Assembly: GCF_900115265.1 (NCBI RefSeq)
Contig: NZ_FOVU01000016.1
Coordinates: 1-64,000, forward strand
Direction of reading: 5' to 3'
Length of the DNA: 64,000 bases
Source of the DNA: Bradyrhizobium sp. Ghvi
GTDB taxonomy: Bacteria; Pseudomonadota; Alphaproteobacteria; Rhizobiales; Xanthobacteraceae
Shown here: positions 1 to 9,143 of the stretch, piece after piece
Numbering within the stretch: the first letter of the stretch is position 1
Layout of the letters: each line of letters begins with the position of its first letter
Made by a program: the position numbers and the translations under genes
Notes under the pieces: generated by a model
What the model was told of the DNA's origin: nothing
Seen by the model: the letters and a program-made list of their open reading frames with translations, nothing else
Databases searched by the model: none

Positions 1-10
1 CTAGAGCGTT

Positions 11-622
11 TCATTTTTTGATGGAAGCGTATCCGGCATTAACGAAGTAGTTGCTGCATTCGCCGGGCAGAAGGCTTCTGACGAGGTGGCCAATGTGGTC
101 GCAGGCCTCGTCGATCGTGCGTTTCTGTGCGACGCGCATCCAGTGCTTGATCTTGGCGAAGACTTGCTCGATCGGGTTGAGGTCGGGTGAGTACGGCGGC
201 AGGTACCACAGCCTTGCGCCGGCTTTCCGGATCATCTGCCTGACGGTCGGCGACTTGTGGCTACCGAGATTATCCATGACAACGATGTCGCCCGGTTTGA
301 GCGCTTTGACGAGTTGCTGTTCGACATAGGCGCGGAAGCTTTCGCCGTTGATCGGTCCGTCGAATACGCAAGGCGCAGTGAGCTGGTCAGAGCGTAGGGC
401 GCCGAGGAAGGTCAGGGTTCGCCAGTGACCGTGCGGCGCAAAGCCGCGCAACCGCTCGCCCTTGGATCCCCAGCCGCGCAGCGGGGCCATGTTGGTCTTG
501 ATCCAGGTCTCGTCGATGAACACCAGGCGGCTTGGATCGAGGCGATCCTGCAAGCTGCGCCAGCGCTGCCGCCGTCGCGCGACGTCGGCGCGGCCTTGCT
601 CAAGGGCGAACAGTGTTTTTTT
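11..622 (-). CDS. IS630 transposase, second frame (catalytic domain)
   Basis: This frame encodes the DDE catalytic core of the transposase. The three acidic residues are visible in order: FIDETW, then VMDNLGSHK, then NPIEQVFAKIK. No good start codon with a ribosome site exists at its upstream end. The frame is open back to the run of eight A residues (minus strand) at 616-623, where the first frame ends, so I take this run as the entry point. The shift needed is +1, or loss of one A during transcription. The protein is then a fusion of about 320 residues, normal for IS630 members. An in-frame TTG at 553 could start a shorter product of 180 residues, but that product would lack the DNA-binding part. 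Confidence 0.85.
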   Translation of the reverse strand, partial: KKTLFALEQGRADVARRRQRWRSLQDRLDPSRLVFIDETWIKTNMAPLRGWGSKGERLRGFAPHGHWRTLTFLGALRSDQLTAPCVFDGPINGESFRAYVEQQLVKALKPGDIVVMDNLGSHKSPTVRQMIRKAGARLWYLPPYSPDLNPIEQVFAKIKHWMRVAQKRTIDEACDHIGHLVRSLLPGECSNYFVNAGYASIKK

Positions 623-959
623 TGAAGCTGAGACCTTCGCGTCGCAGGAAGGTCCAGACCGCGTGGTGTGAGACTTTCACGCCTCGCGCGGCAAGTTCGT
701 CCTTCAGCCCGTGCAGCGTGAGATGTGGCGTCTGCCTGATCCGCTCCACGATGAACGCTCGATGCGGCTCCAGAACCGGCTTACGGTGACCGCCCATCTT
801 GCCCGGCGCCACCGACCCCGTCGCGCGATAGCGCTGCCGCCACTTCACGACGGACGACACAGCAACATCGAACCGGGCCGCCACAGCATGGCAACTCTCG
901 CCGGATTCCACCGCTTTCACGGCTCGTTCACGAAAATCATTCGAAAGAGGTCGGACCAT
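600..959 (-). CDS. IS630 transposase, first frame (DNA-binding domain)
   Basis: The product of about 119 residues is the N-terminal helix-turn-helix half of an IS630 transposase. It begins MVRPLSNDFRERAVKAVESG, a common opening of rhizobial IS630 proteins, and contains a resolvase-like HTH around AAARFDVAVSSVVKWRQRY-type sequence. I chose the ATG at 957-959, which has GGAGG about 11 bases upstream; a GTG at 996-998 would add 13 residues. The frame ends shortly after the poly-A slippery site with KKNTVRP and a stop. Full transposase needs a frame change there. Confidence 0.8.
   Translation of the reverse strand: MVRPLSNDFRERAVKAVESGESCHAVAARFDVAVSSVVKWRQRYRATGSVAPGKMGGHRKPVLEPHRAFIVERIRQTPHLTLHGLKDELAARGVKVSHHAVWTFLRREGLSFKKNTVRP
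616..623 (-). other. Poly-A slippage site joining the two transposase frames
   Basis: Eight consecutive T on the plus strand read as A8 in the transposase mRNA. The first frame reads TTC AAA AAA AAC through it. The second, catalytic frame is reached by skipping one base (+1), while a -1 shift leads into a different frame without the DDE residues. Homopolymer runs of this length allow either ribosomal or transcriptional slippage. A simple inactivating one-base change in the run cannot be excluded. Confidence 0.6.
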
Positions 960-1062
960 CCGATGCTGGCCTCCGATCCAGCCAGCATCTTGAATCACAA
1001 ACCGCCGCCCGACGGAATCCCTCCCGATTCAATCAATCGATGAACCGCTCTAGTTCGAGAAT

Positions 1063-1087
1063 GGGATCGCAGCTTGTGCTGCGGTCC
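1063..1087 (-). terminator. Hairpin at the end of the purEK operon
   Basis: On the minus strand an 11-base stem (GGGACCGCAGC with GCTGCGATCCC, one mismatch) closes on a 4-base ACAA loop a few bases after the purK stop. No U-run follows, so it may be a weak terminator or an mRNA end stabiliser. Confidence 0.45.
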
Positions 1088-1089
1088 CC

Positions 1090-2192
<1,103 letters not shown>

Positions 2193-2196
<4 letters not shown>

Positions 2197-2681
2197 GCCT
2201 TGTCCTCCGGGCGCTCGGCAACCGCCTCGGTCTGCGCCTTGCGCCAGGCGGCGAGGCGGTCCGACAGGGCAGGATCGGACAGCGCCAGCACGGATGCCGC
2301 GAGCAGCGCCGCGTTGATGGCGCCGGCCTTGCCGATCGCGAGCGTGCCGACCGGAATGCCGGCGGGCATCTGGACGATCGAATAGAGCGAATCGATGCCC
2401 TTGAGTGTCCTCGACTCGACCGGCACGCCGAACACTGGCAGTTCCGTCAGCGCCGCGGCCATGCCGGGCAGATGCGCGGCGCCGCCGGCGCCGGCAATGA
2501 TGACCTTGAAGCCTTCAGCCTTGGCGCCCTTGGCGAAACTGAACAGCCGGTCGGGAGTGCGGTGTGCCGAAACGATGCGGGAGTCGGAGGCGACGCCGAG
2601 CGCTGCGAGCGTATCGGCAGCATGCCGCATCGTCTCCCAGTCCGACTGGCTTCCCATGATGATGGCGATCGGCGCGGTCAT
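2193..2681 (-). CDS. purE: N5-carboxyaminoimidazole ribonucleotide mutase
   Basis: PurE is the class I mutase that converts N5-CAIR to 4-carboxyaminoimidazole ribonucleotide. The 162-residue product starts MTAPIAIIMGSQSDW, with the phosphate-binding GSQSD at 10-14, SAHRTP near residue 40 and GAGGAAHLPG near 70, all conserved in the family. The open frame continues upstream to 2774, but the ATG at 2679-2681 gives the normal family N-terminus, so I use it. It is the first gene of the operon and runs divergently from the GGDEF gene at 2769. Confidence 0.97.
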
Positions 2682-2768
2682 GACGTCAATTGTGCTCGGA
2701 AAACAGAAAGATAGGCCAGATTTACGGTTCCGGCCGGCGGCTCGCAAGGCGGTGGCAAGGAGAAGGGA

Positions 2769-3542
2769 ATGCACTATCCTGTCTTGGTGAATCCCCGCAA
2801 GCCTTCATTGAGCAGGATGCCCATGAAGAAACCAAAAAGGGCGACCGCTGCGAAGGCCAAAAAGGGCCGGAACACCAGCGGGGGCCGAACCAAAACTGCA
2901 CCCAGGCGGGCTGCGGCGCCGCGCCTCGTGTCCGGTGTCGACGCTGGCAGGACAACAAGCAAGGACACCAGCAAGGCGACCATCCGTGGCCTGCGGACCA
3001 AACTGGCCCAGGCGCTGCGTCGCGTTGCCGAGCTCGAGGCTGCGGCCGACACCGATTTCCTGCTCGACATCCCCAACCGGCGCGGCTTCGAGCGTGAGCT
3101 CCAGCGCGCCATCGCCTACATGAAGCGCTACCGCGCCAGCGGCGCGCTGATCGTGCTCGACGTCGACCGGCTGAAGCCGATCAACGATTCCTTCGGTCAT
3201 GCTGCGGGAGACGAGGTGCTGAAGGCGATCGCCACGACACTGACGCGGCAGATCCGCGCCTCCGACGTGGTCGGTCGTCTCGGTGGCGATGAGTTTGCCC
3301 TGCTGTTGTGGAATCTCAGTGAGACCGATGCCAAGGCGAAGGCCGCCATCTTCGAGCAGGCGATCGACGAATTGTCATTCACCTTTCGCGGCGAGTACGT
3401 GACTGCGGGTGCCTCCACCGGTGTCGTGCTGCTCGGTGCGCACTCTGATGCCGCCCGTGCGCTCGAGGAGGCCGATGCAGCCATGTATGTGCGCAAGGCC
3501 CATCGGCGGCACGAGCCGCGGATCAGCCTCGTGAGCAGCTGA
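2769..3542 (+). CDS. Diguanylate cyclase (GGDEF domain), probably cytosolic
   Basis: The product is predicted to make cyclic di-GMP from two GTP. Residues 1-70 are a basic, Lys/Arg/Ala-rich region of low complexity. Residues 72-94 look like a short coiled coil, and a GGDEF domain follows to about residue 250. The active-site motif is intact (GGDEF at 172-176). RASD at 163-166, exactly five residues upstream, fits the RxxD inhibitory site that binds the product. There is no signal peptide, membrane segment or sensor domain. An AAGGAG ribosome site six bases before the ATG at 2769 supports this start; internal ATGs at 2817 and 2823 are alternatives. Confidence 0.88.
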   Translation: MHYPVLVNPRKPSLSRMPMKKPKRATAAKAKKGRNTSGGRTKTAPRRAAAPRLVSGVDAGRTTSKDTSKATIRGLRTKLAQALRRVAELEAAADTDFLLDIPNRRGFERELQRAIAYMKRYRASGALIVLDVDRLKPINDSFGHAAGDEVLKAIATTLTRQIRASDVVGRLGGDEFALLLWNLSETDAKAKAAIFEQAIDELSFTFRGEYVTAGASTGVVLLGAHSDAARALEEADAAMYVRKAHRRHEPRISLVSS

Positions 3543-3638
3543 GCATGATCCGGACCCGGAAGGGCCGCGTTAGCGCAAAGTGTGTAGCGGTTTTCCCTCG
3601 CGACATCAGCGGAACGCGTTTGCGCGGAGATCATGCTC
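3541..3638. repeat. Palindromic intergenic repeat bounded by GAGCATGATC
   Basis: The element starts GAGCATGATC (3541-3550) and ends with the exact inverse GATCATGCTC (3629-3638). Inside it has internal GCGTTAGCGC and GGAACGCGTTTGCGC segments. Its first bases overlap the stop codon of the GGDEF gene. It resembles the dispersed palindromic elements common between genes in Bradyrhizobium; only one copy is in this window. Confidence 0.65.
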
Positions 3639-3651
3639 AAACAATAATCCT

Positions 3652-3903
3652 CTACAGCGTGGCGAGATCTTCCGGCACGTTGCCGAATTTGCGCAGCAGC
3701 GTGGCATCGCCGAATTCGCCGGTCATGGGATCGCCGCTGCGGCTGAATGCGACCGCGCCGATGTGACCGGCACCGTGCGACAGGGCCTCGGCGCGCCGCA
3801 GCGCCGCCGTCGAGCTCTGGCATTCCTCGGCGGTGCCCGCGACCGGCGATCCGTCGGCATCGATCAGGAAGGGCATTGCAACGTAATAGGTCACGTCAGA
3901 CAT
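3652..3903 (-). CDS. Conserved small protein of unknown function (83 aa)
   Basis: I do not recognise a named family. The protein begins MSDVTYYVAMPFLIDADGSP and has a balanced soluble composition with no signal peptide or membrane segment. A GGAG ribosome site precedes its ATG on the minus strand. The wording of the N-terminus (a short beta strand, then a segment rich in Ala, Glu and Arg) suggests a compact alpha/beta domain, but this is a guess. It lies just downstream of, and in the same direction as, another small protein (3926-4144), 22 bases apart, so the two are probably co-transcribed. Confidence 0.65.
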   Translation of the reverse strand: MSDVTYYVAMPFLIDADGSPVAGTAEECQSSTAALRRAEALSHGAGHIGAVAFSRSGDPMTGEFGDATLLRKFGNVPEDLATL

Positions 3904-3925
3904 GGCGTTGCTCCAGTGATCAGAA

Positions 3926-4144
3926 CTAGGCGGCGCTGCTCTTGCCTCGCATCTTGCTGCGCGAGGTCTCGGGGATGCAGCCGGCCGAAATCGCCGCTTG
4001 CAATTCTTCCAGCGCGGCTTCCAGATATTCGTTGGCCATGATCAGCGCCTTGATGGTGCTGCGCAGATTGCCGTCGCACATCGCGATCGCCTGATCGCAG
4101 GCCTGTTCATAATGGCTATTGTCGAGAAGGGCTGGGACTGACAT
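3926..4144 (-). CDS. Conserved small helical protein of unknown function (72 aa)
   Basis: The product begins MSVPALLDNSHYEQACDQAI and is almost entirely predicted alpha helix, ending in a basic tail. It has two cysteines before residue 50 and no membrane segment. The open frame extends upstream to 4231, but the upstream residues are low-complexity and unlike a protein start, so the ATG at 4142-4144 is preferred. It is followed after 22 bases by the 83-residue gene. No function can be assigned from the sequence. Confidence 0.6.
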   Translation of the reverse strand: MSVPALLDNSHYEQACDQAIAMCDGNLRSTIKALIMANEYLEAALEELQAAISAGCIPETSRSKMRGKSSAA

Positions 4145-4287
4145 CGGCAGCGTCCTTGCGGGTTGTCGTTGGGCGTTTCCTGGGGGCCGGGGGGCAGTAT
4201 TTATGTTCCTCTTTTGTTCTTTTTGAGTCAAGCGGATTCACGCGCGGCAATTCGCCGGCGAAGCCAAATAAGAGCCGCTGCTGCGGA

Positions 4288-4494
4288 TCAGGCGATGATG
4301 TCAGGCGTGATCTGGTCTTCGATGAAGGCGATACGGTCGCGCAACAACAGCTTGCGTTTCTTCAGCCGCTGTAGCCGCAACAGGTCGGGGGCGGGCGATT
4401 GATGCAGTGCATCGATCGCCGCATCGAGATCTCGGTGTTCCTGCTGCAACCGGGTGAGCTCGGCTTCGAGCTCACGCTCGTCTTCATGGGTCAT
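4288..4494 (-). CDS. YdcH-family (DUF465) small coiled-coil protein
   Basis: The 68-residue protein matches the YdcH/DUF465 pattern. A charged N-terminal helix (ELEAELTRLQQEHRDLDAAI) leads to the conserved RLKKRKLLLRDRIAFIE block near residues 42-58. Such proteins form short antiparallel helical hairpins; their biochemical role is not established. A second family member lies 329 bases away on the opposite strand (4823-5005), so the two are divergent paralogues with the same KRRKLL-type core. Confidence 0.8.
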   Translation of the reverse strand: MTHEDERELEAELTRLQQEHRDLDAAIDALHQSPAPDLLRLQRLKKRKLLLRDRIAFIEDQITPDIIA

Positions 4495-4822
4495 GTCTGC
4501 GGTGGCCGAAAACCGATGGGCTTGAGATCAAGGCTGTGGATGCCCTGTGGAAATTATCGTCCTTGAGCGCCGTGATCGCAAGCGATCTGCGGCTTCACGC
4601 ACCGCTCTCCCGCAAGATATTTCGACGATTCGAGAAGCGCGTCGTGCAAGCGCATTGATATCATGGATTTTTCGCCGCGTGGTTCCTTACTCACGCTTCA
4701 TTACATATGAATTTTCAAAAATGACGGTGCGACGACGGATACCCATCGACAGAACGAATCGGTGATGTACACTTCGGCGTCCGGATCGAATCCAAGGTTC
4801 ACCCCTACCGAGGAGGTTTCGA
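4495..4822. other. Gene-free, relatively AT-rich gap between two YdcH genes
   Basis: This stretch of 328 bases separates the divergent YdcH genes and must hold both promoters. The part from about 4650 to 4730 is clearly richer in A and T than its surroundings. I found no convincing open frame, RNA gene, palindrome or recognisable sigma-factor pair in it. Confidence 0.5.
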
Positions 4823-5005
4823 ATGACAATTCAGGCACATCTGGTTGAATTGGAACGGAAGCACAAAACTCTCGAAAACGAATTGCACGAAGCTCTCGTG
4901 CACCTTTCAACAGACGACCTGCAAATTGTTGAGTTGAAGCGCCGTAAGTTGCTGGTCAAGGACCAGATCGAGCGTCTGAAGCAGTCCGGCGACACGCTTC
5001 ACTAG
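4823..5005 (+). CDS. YdcH-family (DUF465) small coiled-coil protein
   Basis: The product of 60 residues begins MTIQAHLVELERKHKTLENE and carries the family core VELKRRKLLVKDQIERLK near residues 38-55. It is a two-helix, strongly charged protein without signal or membrane segment. A strong GAGGAGG ribosome site sits eight bases before the ATG, which suggests high expression. A stem-loop follows at 5043-5080. Compared with the 4288-4494 paralogue it is slightly shorter and lacks the acidic N-terminal extension. Confidence 0.85.
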   Translation: MTIQAHLVELERKHKTLENELHEALVHLSTDDLQIVELKRRKLLVKDQIERLKQSGDTLH

Positions 5006-5042
5006 TAACCCCCGTAATAGCGTCAAGTTTGATCATTCCTTT

Positions 5043-5080
5043 CAGGCAGGGACGAGAGCCTTCGAGCTGATCCCTGCTTG
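5043..5080 (+). terminator. Stem-loop behind the YdcH gene
   Basis: CAGGCAGGGA at 5043-5052 pairs with TCCCTGCTTG at 5071-5080, ten pairs counting one G-U, around an 18-base loop that can itself fold. No U-run follows, so it is a terminator candidate rather than a clear one. It lies between convergent genes. Confidence 0.4.
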
Positions 5081-5117
5081 TGAGGTGCGCACCGCGCGAC
5101 GATGGTCGTGTCGGCGG

Positions 5118-6221
5118 TTAGATGTCTGCGAGCTCGGCGACGTGGTCCGCAATCGCGAGCGACGACGTCAGGCCCGGCGATTCGATGCCGAACAGATTGA
5201 CCAGGCCTGCAACGCCATGGTCGCGCGGACCCTGCATCAGAAAATCCTGCGTCGCCACCGCCGGCGGCACGATCTTCGGACGGATGCCCGAATAGCTCGG
5301 CATCAGTGCGCCGTCGGGCAGTGTCGGCCAGTATTTGCGGATCGCGGGATAGAAGCGCTCGGCGCGTGAAGGGTCGACTTCATAGTCGATCGTCTCGATC
5401 CATTCGACGTCGGGGCCGAAGCGCGCCTGTCCCGCCATATCCAGCGTCAAATGCACCCCCAGCCCGCCGGGCTCGGGCACCGGATAAATCAGGTGGGAGA
5501 ACGGCGCGCGCGCGTTGCAGCTGAAATAATTGCCCTTGGCGAGATAGGCCGGCGGAATCCGGTCGATCGGCATGCCATCGATGTGACGTGCCACGGTCGT
5601 TGCCGAAAGTCCGGCGGCATTGACGAGCAGGCCACATTGCAGCGTCATCGGCGCTTCGCCGCCGGCTTCGATCTCGATCATTCCGCCGTCAGCCTTGGCG
5701 CGGATCAGCGGCGTGTGAAACGCAAAGGCCGCACCCGCTTCCTCGGCCTCGCCGCGCAGCGAGAGCATGTAGGCATGGCTGTCGATGATGCCGGTCGACG
5801 GCGACAGCAGGGCGGCGTCGCAGGCCAGCGCCGGCTCCAGCGCGCGCGCGGCCTCGCCCGGGAGCAACTGCATGTCGAGCACGCCATTGGCCTCGGCATG
5901 CGCCTTGATCGATTGCAGCTTCTCGGTTTCCTTCGGATTCGTCGCGACGATCAGCTTGCCGCAGTTCTTGTGCGGGATGCCGCGCTCGCCGCAATAGCGG
6001 TACAGCGCGTGCTTGCCGCTGACGCACATGCGGGCCATCCAGCTTCCGGCACGGTAATAGATTCCGGCATGGATCACCTCGCTGTTGCGCGAGGAGGTCA
6101 CGGTGCCGATAGCATCGGCTTCCTCGAGGACGATCACCTCGCGGCCGGCCTGTGCCAGCCGCCTTGCCACCGCGAGCCCGACCACGCCGGCTCCGACGAC
6201 GACGCAATCGACCCTATCCAT
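5118..6221 (-). CDS. FAD-dependent oxidoreductase, L-2-hydroxyglutarate dehydrogenase-like
   Basis: The 367-residue protein belongs to the DAO family of FAD oxidoreductases. GAGVVG at 10-15 is the FAD-binding loop, and SSRNSEVIHAG at 43-53 is characteristic of the L-2-hydroxyglutarate dehydrogenase (LhgO) branch. The C-terminal IESPGLTSSLAIADHVAE fits the second FAD contact. The likely reaction is oxidation of a 2-hydroxy acid such as L-2-hydroxyglutarate to the 2-oxo acid, but related enzymes use other substrates. There is no membrane segment. It appears to be a single-gene unit, converging on the YdcH gene. Confidence 0.85.
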   Translation of the reverse strand: MDRVDCVVVGAGVVGLAVARRLAQAGREVIVLEEADAIGTVTSSRNSEVIHAGIYYRAGSWMARMCVSGKHALYRYCGERGIPHKNCGKLIVATNPKETEKLQSIKAHAEANGVLDMQLLPGEAARALEPALACDAALLSPSTGIIDSHAYMLSLRGEAEEAGAAFAFHTPLIRAKADGGMIEIEAGGEAPMTLQCGLLVNAAGLSATTVARHIDGMPIDRIPPAYLAKGNYFSCNARAPFSHLIYPVPEPGGLGVHLTLDMAGQARFGPDVEWIETIDYEVDPSRAERFYPAIRKYWPTLPDGALMPSYSGIRPKIVPPAVATQDFLMQGPRDHGVAGLVNLFGIESPGLTSSLAIADHVAELADI

Positions 6222-6426
6222 GGTTGTGCTGGCGTCCCGTTGAAGAGGCCGATGGCGCCGGTTTGCCTTGCAGGCCTGCCATGCGGCCGGTTTCCGTTAA
6301 GGAAGCATTTATCATGTCAGGGCAATTGCCGTAATTCACGTCACATTTTTCTGTTGGGCGTACAGGCGTTTACCCGATCCAAACCCGTGAAGCCAGACAA
6401 TCCGCAGTTGAAATTGCGGGTGGCTG

Positions 6427-9105
6427 ATGGCTGAGAAGAACTGGCAGGAAGGCAGCATGCTTCCGATTGCTGTGCAGGCCGTCGTGTGCCTGACCAGCGC
6501 GGTCGCGCCTTCGCGTGCCTATGCGGACAGCCTCGCGGCGCCGAGTCGTCTCGGCGATCTCGACCCCAATCTGATCTGGGAAGCCCTGATCGGGGGCATC
6601 GTCGTCTGCGCGTTCGCGGTCGCTATCGCGCTGTGGATCCATTCCGCGCTGCGTCGGAACAGGCGTGCGCAGCTGCGCCGCAACGCCTTCATCTCCTCGG
6701 CCATGAACAACCTCAATCAGGGCGTGGTGATGACGGATGCGCAGCGACGCATCATCTTCTGCAACGACCGCTATCTCGAGATCTACGGCTTGACGCGCTC
6801 GGACCTCTGGGCCGGCATGACCGGCTACGACATCCTCGAGCTCAGGCGAAAGCGCGGAGTCCTTGGCGTCTCTGACGACGACTTCTACGAGAAAGCGTCA
6901 AGTCCCAACGGCCTGATCACCGAATTACCCGACGGTCGCGCCATTCTGGTCAAGTATTTCATTCTGCCCAACGGCGGCTCGGTGGCGACCCATCTTGACG
7001 TCAGCGAGCAGCGCAAGCTGTCGCGGCAGCTTGCCGCGACCAAGCAATTCCTGGAATCGGTGCTGGACCACGTGCCCGCCTGCGTCGCCGCCAAGAACAT
7101 CGAGGACGGCTGCTATATCTTCGCGAACAGCGCCTATGAGCGGTTCTGGGGATTGTCGCGGGACTTCGCCGTCGGCAGAAATGCGCGGGAGCTGTTCGAG
7201 CCCGGCTCGGCGGCGAGCATCGAGGCGGCCGACCGGGCGGCGCTCGCTTCGGCCGATGGCCAGTACCGCAACGAGTTCGAGGTCGATCGTGCCGGTGAGC
7301 GGCGCATGGTTGCCTCGATCCGCATCGTGGTGCGCAACGAGAGCAACAAGCCGGAATTCCTGCTGGTGGTGTTCGAGGACATCACCGATCGGCAATCGTT
7401 GTCCAAGGAGCTCGAGAGCACCAAGAAGTTCCTCGAGCTCGTGGTCGACAACATTCCGGTGGCGCTGATCGTGGAGCAGGTCAAGGATGGCCGCTATCTG
7501 CTCGCCAACCGCAGTGCCGAGACGATCCTCAACCGCAGGCGCGAGGAAGCCACCGGCCTGACCGCCTCGGATATCTTCAATGCCAAGGAAGCCAAGCTGA
7601 TCATCGCGCGCGACGAGGCCGCGATCAAGAAGCGCGGGATGATCACCGAGGAGCATCCGATCTCCACCAAGGACGGCCTGCGCCTGTTCCTGACCCGACG
7701 TGCCACGGTGCTCAACGATGCCGGCGAGCCGCAATATCTGATCAAGACCCACGAGGACGTCACCAACCGTCGGCAGACCGAGTCGCGCATGGCGCACATG
7801 GCCTATCACGACGGCCTCACCGACCTGCCCAACCGCGCCGCCTTCCTCCAGGCCCTCAACCAGATGATCGAGGCCTGCGAGGGCACCGACGAGGAATTCG
7901 CGGTCCTTTGCGTCGATCTCGACGGCCTCAAGGAAGTCAACGACGTGTTCGGCCACGCGCTTGGCGACAAGCTGCTGGTGGAGGTGGCGCAGCGGCTCCA
8001 GGACGCTGCTCGTGGCGGCCTGGTGGCGCGCCTGTCCGGCGACGAATTCGGCCTGATCATCGACGGCAAGCAGCCCGATGCGGGCCTTGCGCTGGCGCAC
8101 CAACTCGGCGAGGTGCTGGCGCCGGAGTTCCACATCGACGGCCGCGCGGTTCGTGCCGGCATCACCACCGGCATGTCGATCTTCCCGCACAATGGCCCTG
8201 ATGGTGCCGCGCTGCTCGCCAATGCCGGCGCGGCCCTGTTCCGCGCCAAGCAGAAATCGCGCAGCACGATCAGCCTCTATCAGCCCGAGATGGACCAGCA
8301 GATCCGCGACCGCCGCGTGCTGCATCAGGACCTCTCGATGGCGATCAAGAACGGCGAGCTGTCGCTGGCCTTCCAGCCGCAGGGCATCGCGCGCAACAGC
8401 GTCGCCGAGAGCGAGATCATCGGCTTCGAGGCGCTGGCGCGCTGGCAGCACCCGGTGCGCGGCCAGGTCTCGCCCGCCGACTTCATTCCCATCGCCGAGG
8501 AAAGCGGGCTGATCGTCGAGATGGGCGAGTGGATCCTGCGCGAGGCCTGCCGCGAGGCGGCGTCGTGGCCGAAGCCGCTCCAGGTCGCGGTCAACCTGTC
8601 GCCGGCGCAGTTCATGCATGGCGACGTGGTCAGGCTTGTCCATTCGATCCTGATCGAGACGGGACTGGCGCCCGGCCGGCTCGAGCTGGAAATCACCGAA
8701 GGCGTGCTGATCGAGGATTTCGATCGCGGCCTGGCGCTGCTGCGCCGGCTGAAGGCTCTCGGGGTGCGGATCTCGATGGACGATTTCGGCAGCGGTTATT
8801 CCTCACTGAGCTATCTGCAGGCGTTCCCATTCGACAAGATCAAGATCGACCGCGCCTTCATCATCAATCTCGGCCGCAACCCGCAATCGGCCGCGATCGT
8901 CCGCGCCGTCATCGATCTCGGCCACGGCCTCGAAATGTCGATCATCGCCGAGGGCGTCGAGACGATCGATCAGCTCGCCTTCCTGGCTCGCGAAGGCTGC
9001 GACGGTGTGCAGGGCTATCTGCTCGGCAAGCCCTTGCCGATCGGGCAATATGCCGGCTTCGTCGGCCGCGTCGAGGCCATGGAGCTTGCGCTCAAGACCG
9101 GCTAG
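6427..9105 (+). CDS. Membrane-anchored PAS-GGDEF-EAL cyclic di-GMP protein
   Basis: The product of 892 residues has a hydrophobic N-terminal stretch (about 11-27, signal-like), a membrane helix at about 50-72, then roughly three PAS-type sensor segments (about 90-200, 215-320 and 335-450), a GGDEF domain (about 455-615) and an EAL domain (about 625-880). The cyclase motif reads SGDEF (537-541) instead of GGDEF. The phosphodiesterase motif is intact (EAL at 668-670, with EGVET further on). The net activity could therefore be degradation of cyclic di-GMP, with the cyclase part active or serving as a GTP sensor. No periplasmic sensor domain of useful size is present, so input is likely cytosolic through PAS. 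Confidence 0.93.
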   Translation: MAEKNWQEGSMLPIAVQAVVCLTSAVAPSRAYADSLAAPSRLGDLDPNLIWEALIGGIVVCAFAVAIALWIHSALRRNRRAQLRRNAFISSAMNNLNQGVVMTDAQRRIIFCNDRYLEIYGLTRSDLWAGMTGYDILELRRKRGVLGVSDDDFYEKASSPNGLITELPDGRAILVKYFILPNGGSVATHLDVSEQRKLSRQLAATKQFLESVLDHVPACVAAKNIEDGCYIFANSAYERFWGLSRDFAVGRNARELFEPGSAASIEAADRAALASADGQYRNEFEVDRAGERRMVASIRIVVRNESNKPEFLLVVFEDITDRQSLSKELESTKKFLELVVDNIPVALIVEQVKDGRYLLANRSAETILNRRREEATGLTASDIFNAKEAKLIIARDEAAIKKRGMITEEHPISTKDGLRLFLTRRATVLNDAGEPQYLIKTHEDVTNRRQTESRMAHMAYHDGLTDLPNRAAFLQALNQMIEACEGTDEEFAVLCVDLDGLKEVNDVFGHALGDKLLVEVAQRLQDAARGGLVARLSGDEFGLIIDGKQPDAGLALAHQLGEVLAPEFHIDGRAVRAGITTGMSIFPHNGPDGAALLANAGAALFRAKQKSRSTISLYQPEMDQQIRDRRVLHQDLSMAIKNGELSLAFQPQGIARNSVAESEIIGFEALARWQHPVRGQVSPADFIPIAEESGLIVEMGEWILREACREAASWPKPLQVAVNLSPAQFMHGDVVRLVHSILIETGLAPGRLELEITEGVLIEDFDRGLALLRRLKALGVRISMDDFGSGYSSLSYLQAFPFDKIKIDRAFIINLGRNPQSAAIVRAVIDLGHGLEMSIIAEGVETIDQLAFLAREGCDGVQGYLLGKPLPIGQYAGFVGRVEAMELALKTG

Positions 9106-9143
9106 TGAGGAGCTGACTTGGCTCGCTCCCTTTCGACGGTTTC

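Larger units (their letters stand above)
1..1053 (-). mobile_element. IS630-family insertion sequence, complete
   Basis: The element is bounded by CTAG at 1-4 and again at 1050-1053, as expected when IS630 elements duplicate a TA target within CTAG. Just inside are imperfect terminal inverted repeats: AGCGTTTCATTTTTTGATGG at 5-24 and, on the other strand, AGCGGTTCATCGATTGATTG at 1030-1049, which agree at about 15 of 20 positions. Two transposase frames fill the interior on the minus strand. It lies about 10 bases beyond the hairpin that ends purEK, so it appears to have landed without breaking a gene. The window starts exactly at the left CTAG, so the flank beyond cannot be seen. Confidence 0.9.

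Noticed and set aside
5043..5080. tRNA or structured RNA gene behind the YdcH gene
   Set aside because: The stem-loop is simple, with no cloverleaf or conserved tRNA loops.
6925..8643. Minus-strand open frame of 572 codons opposite the PAS-GGDEF-EAL gene
   Set aside because: The composition is that of a shadow frame and the opposite strand has a clear multi-domain protein throughout.
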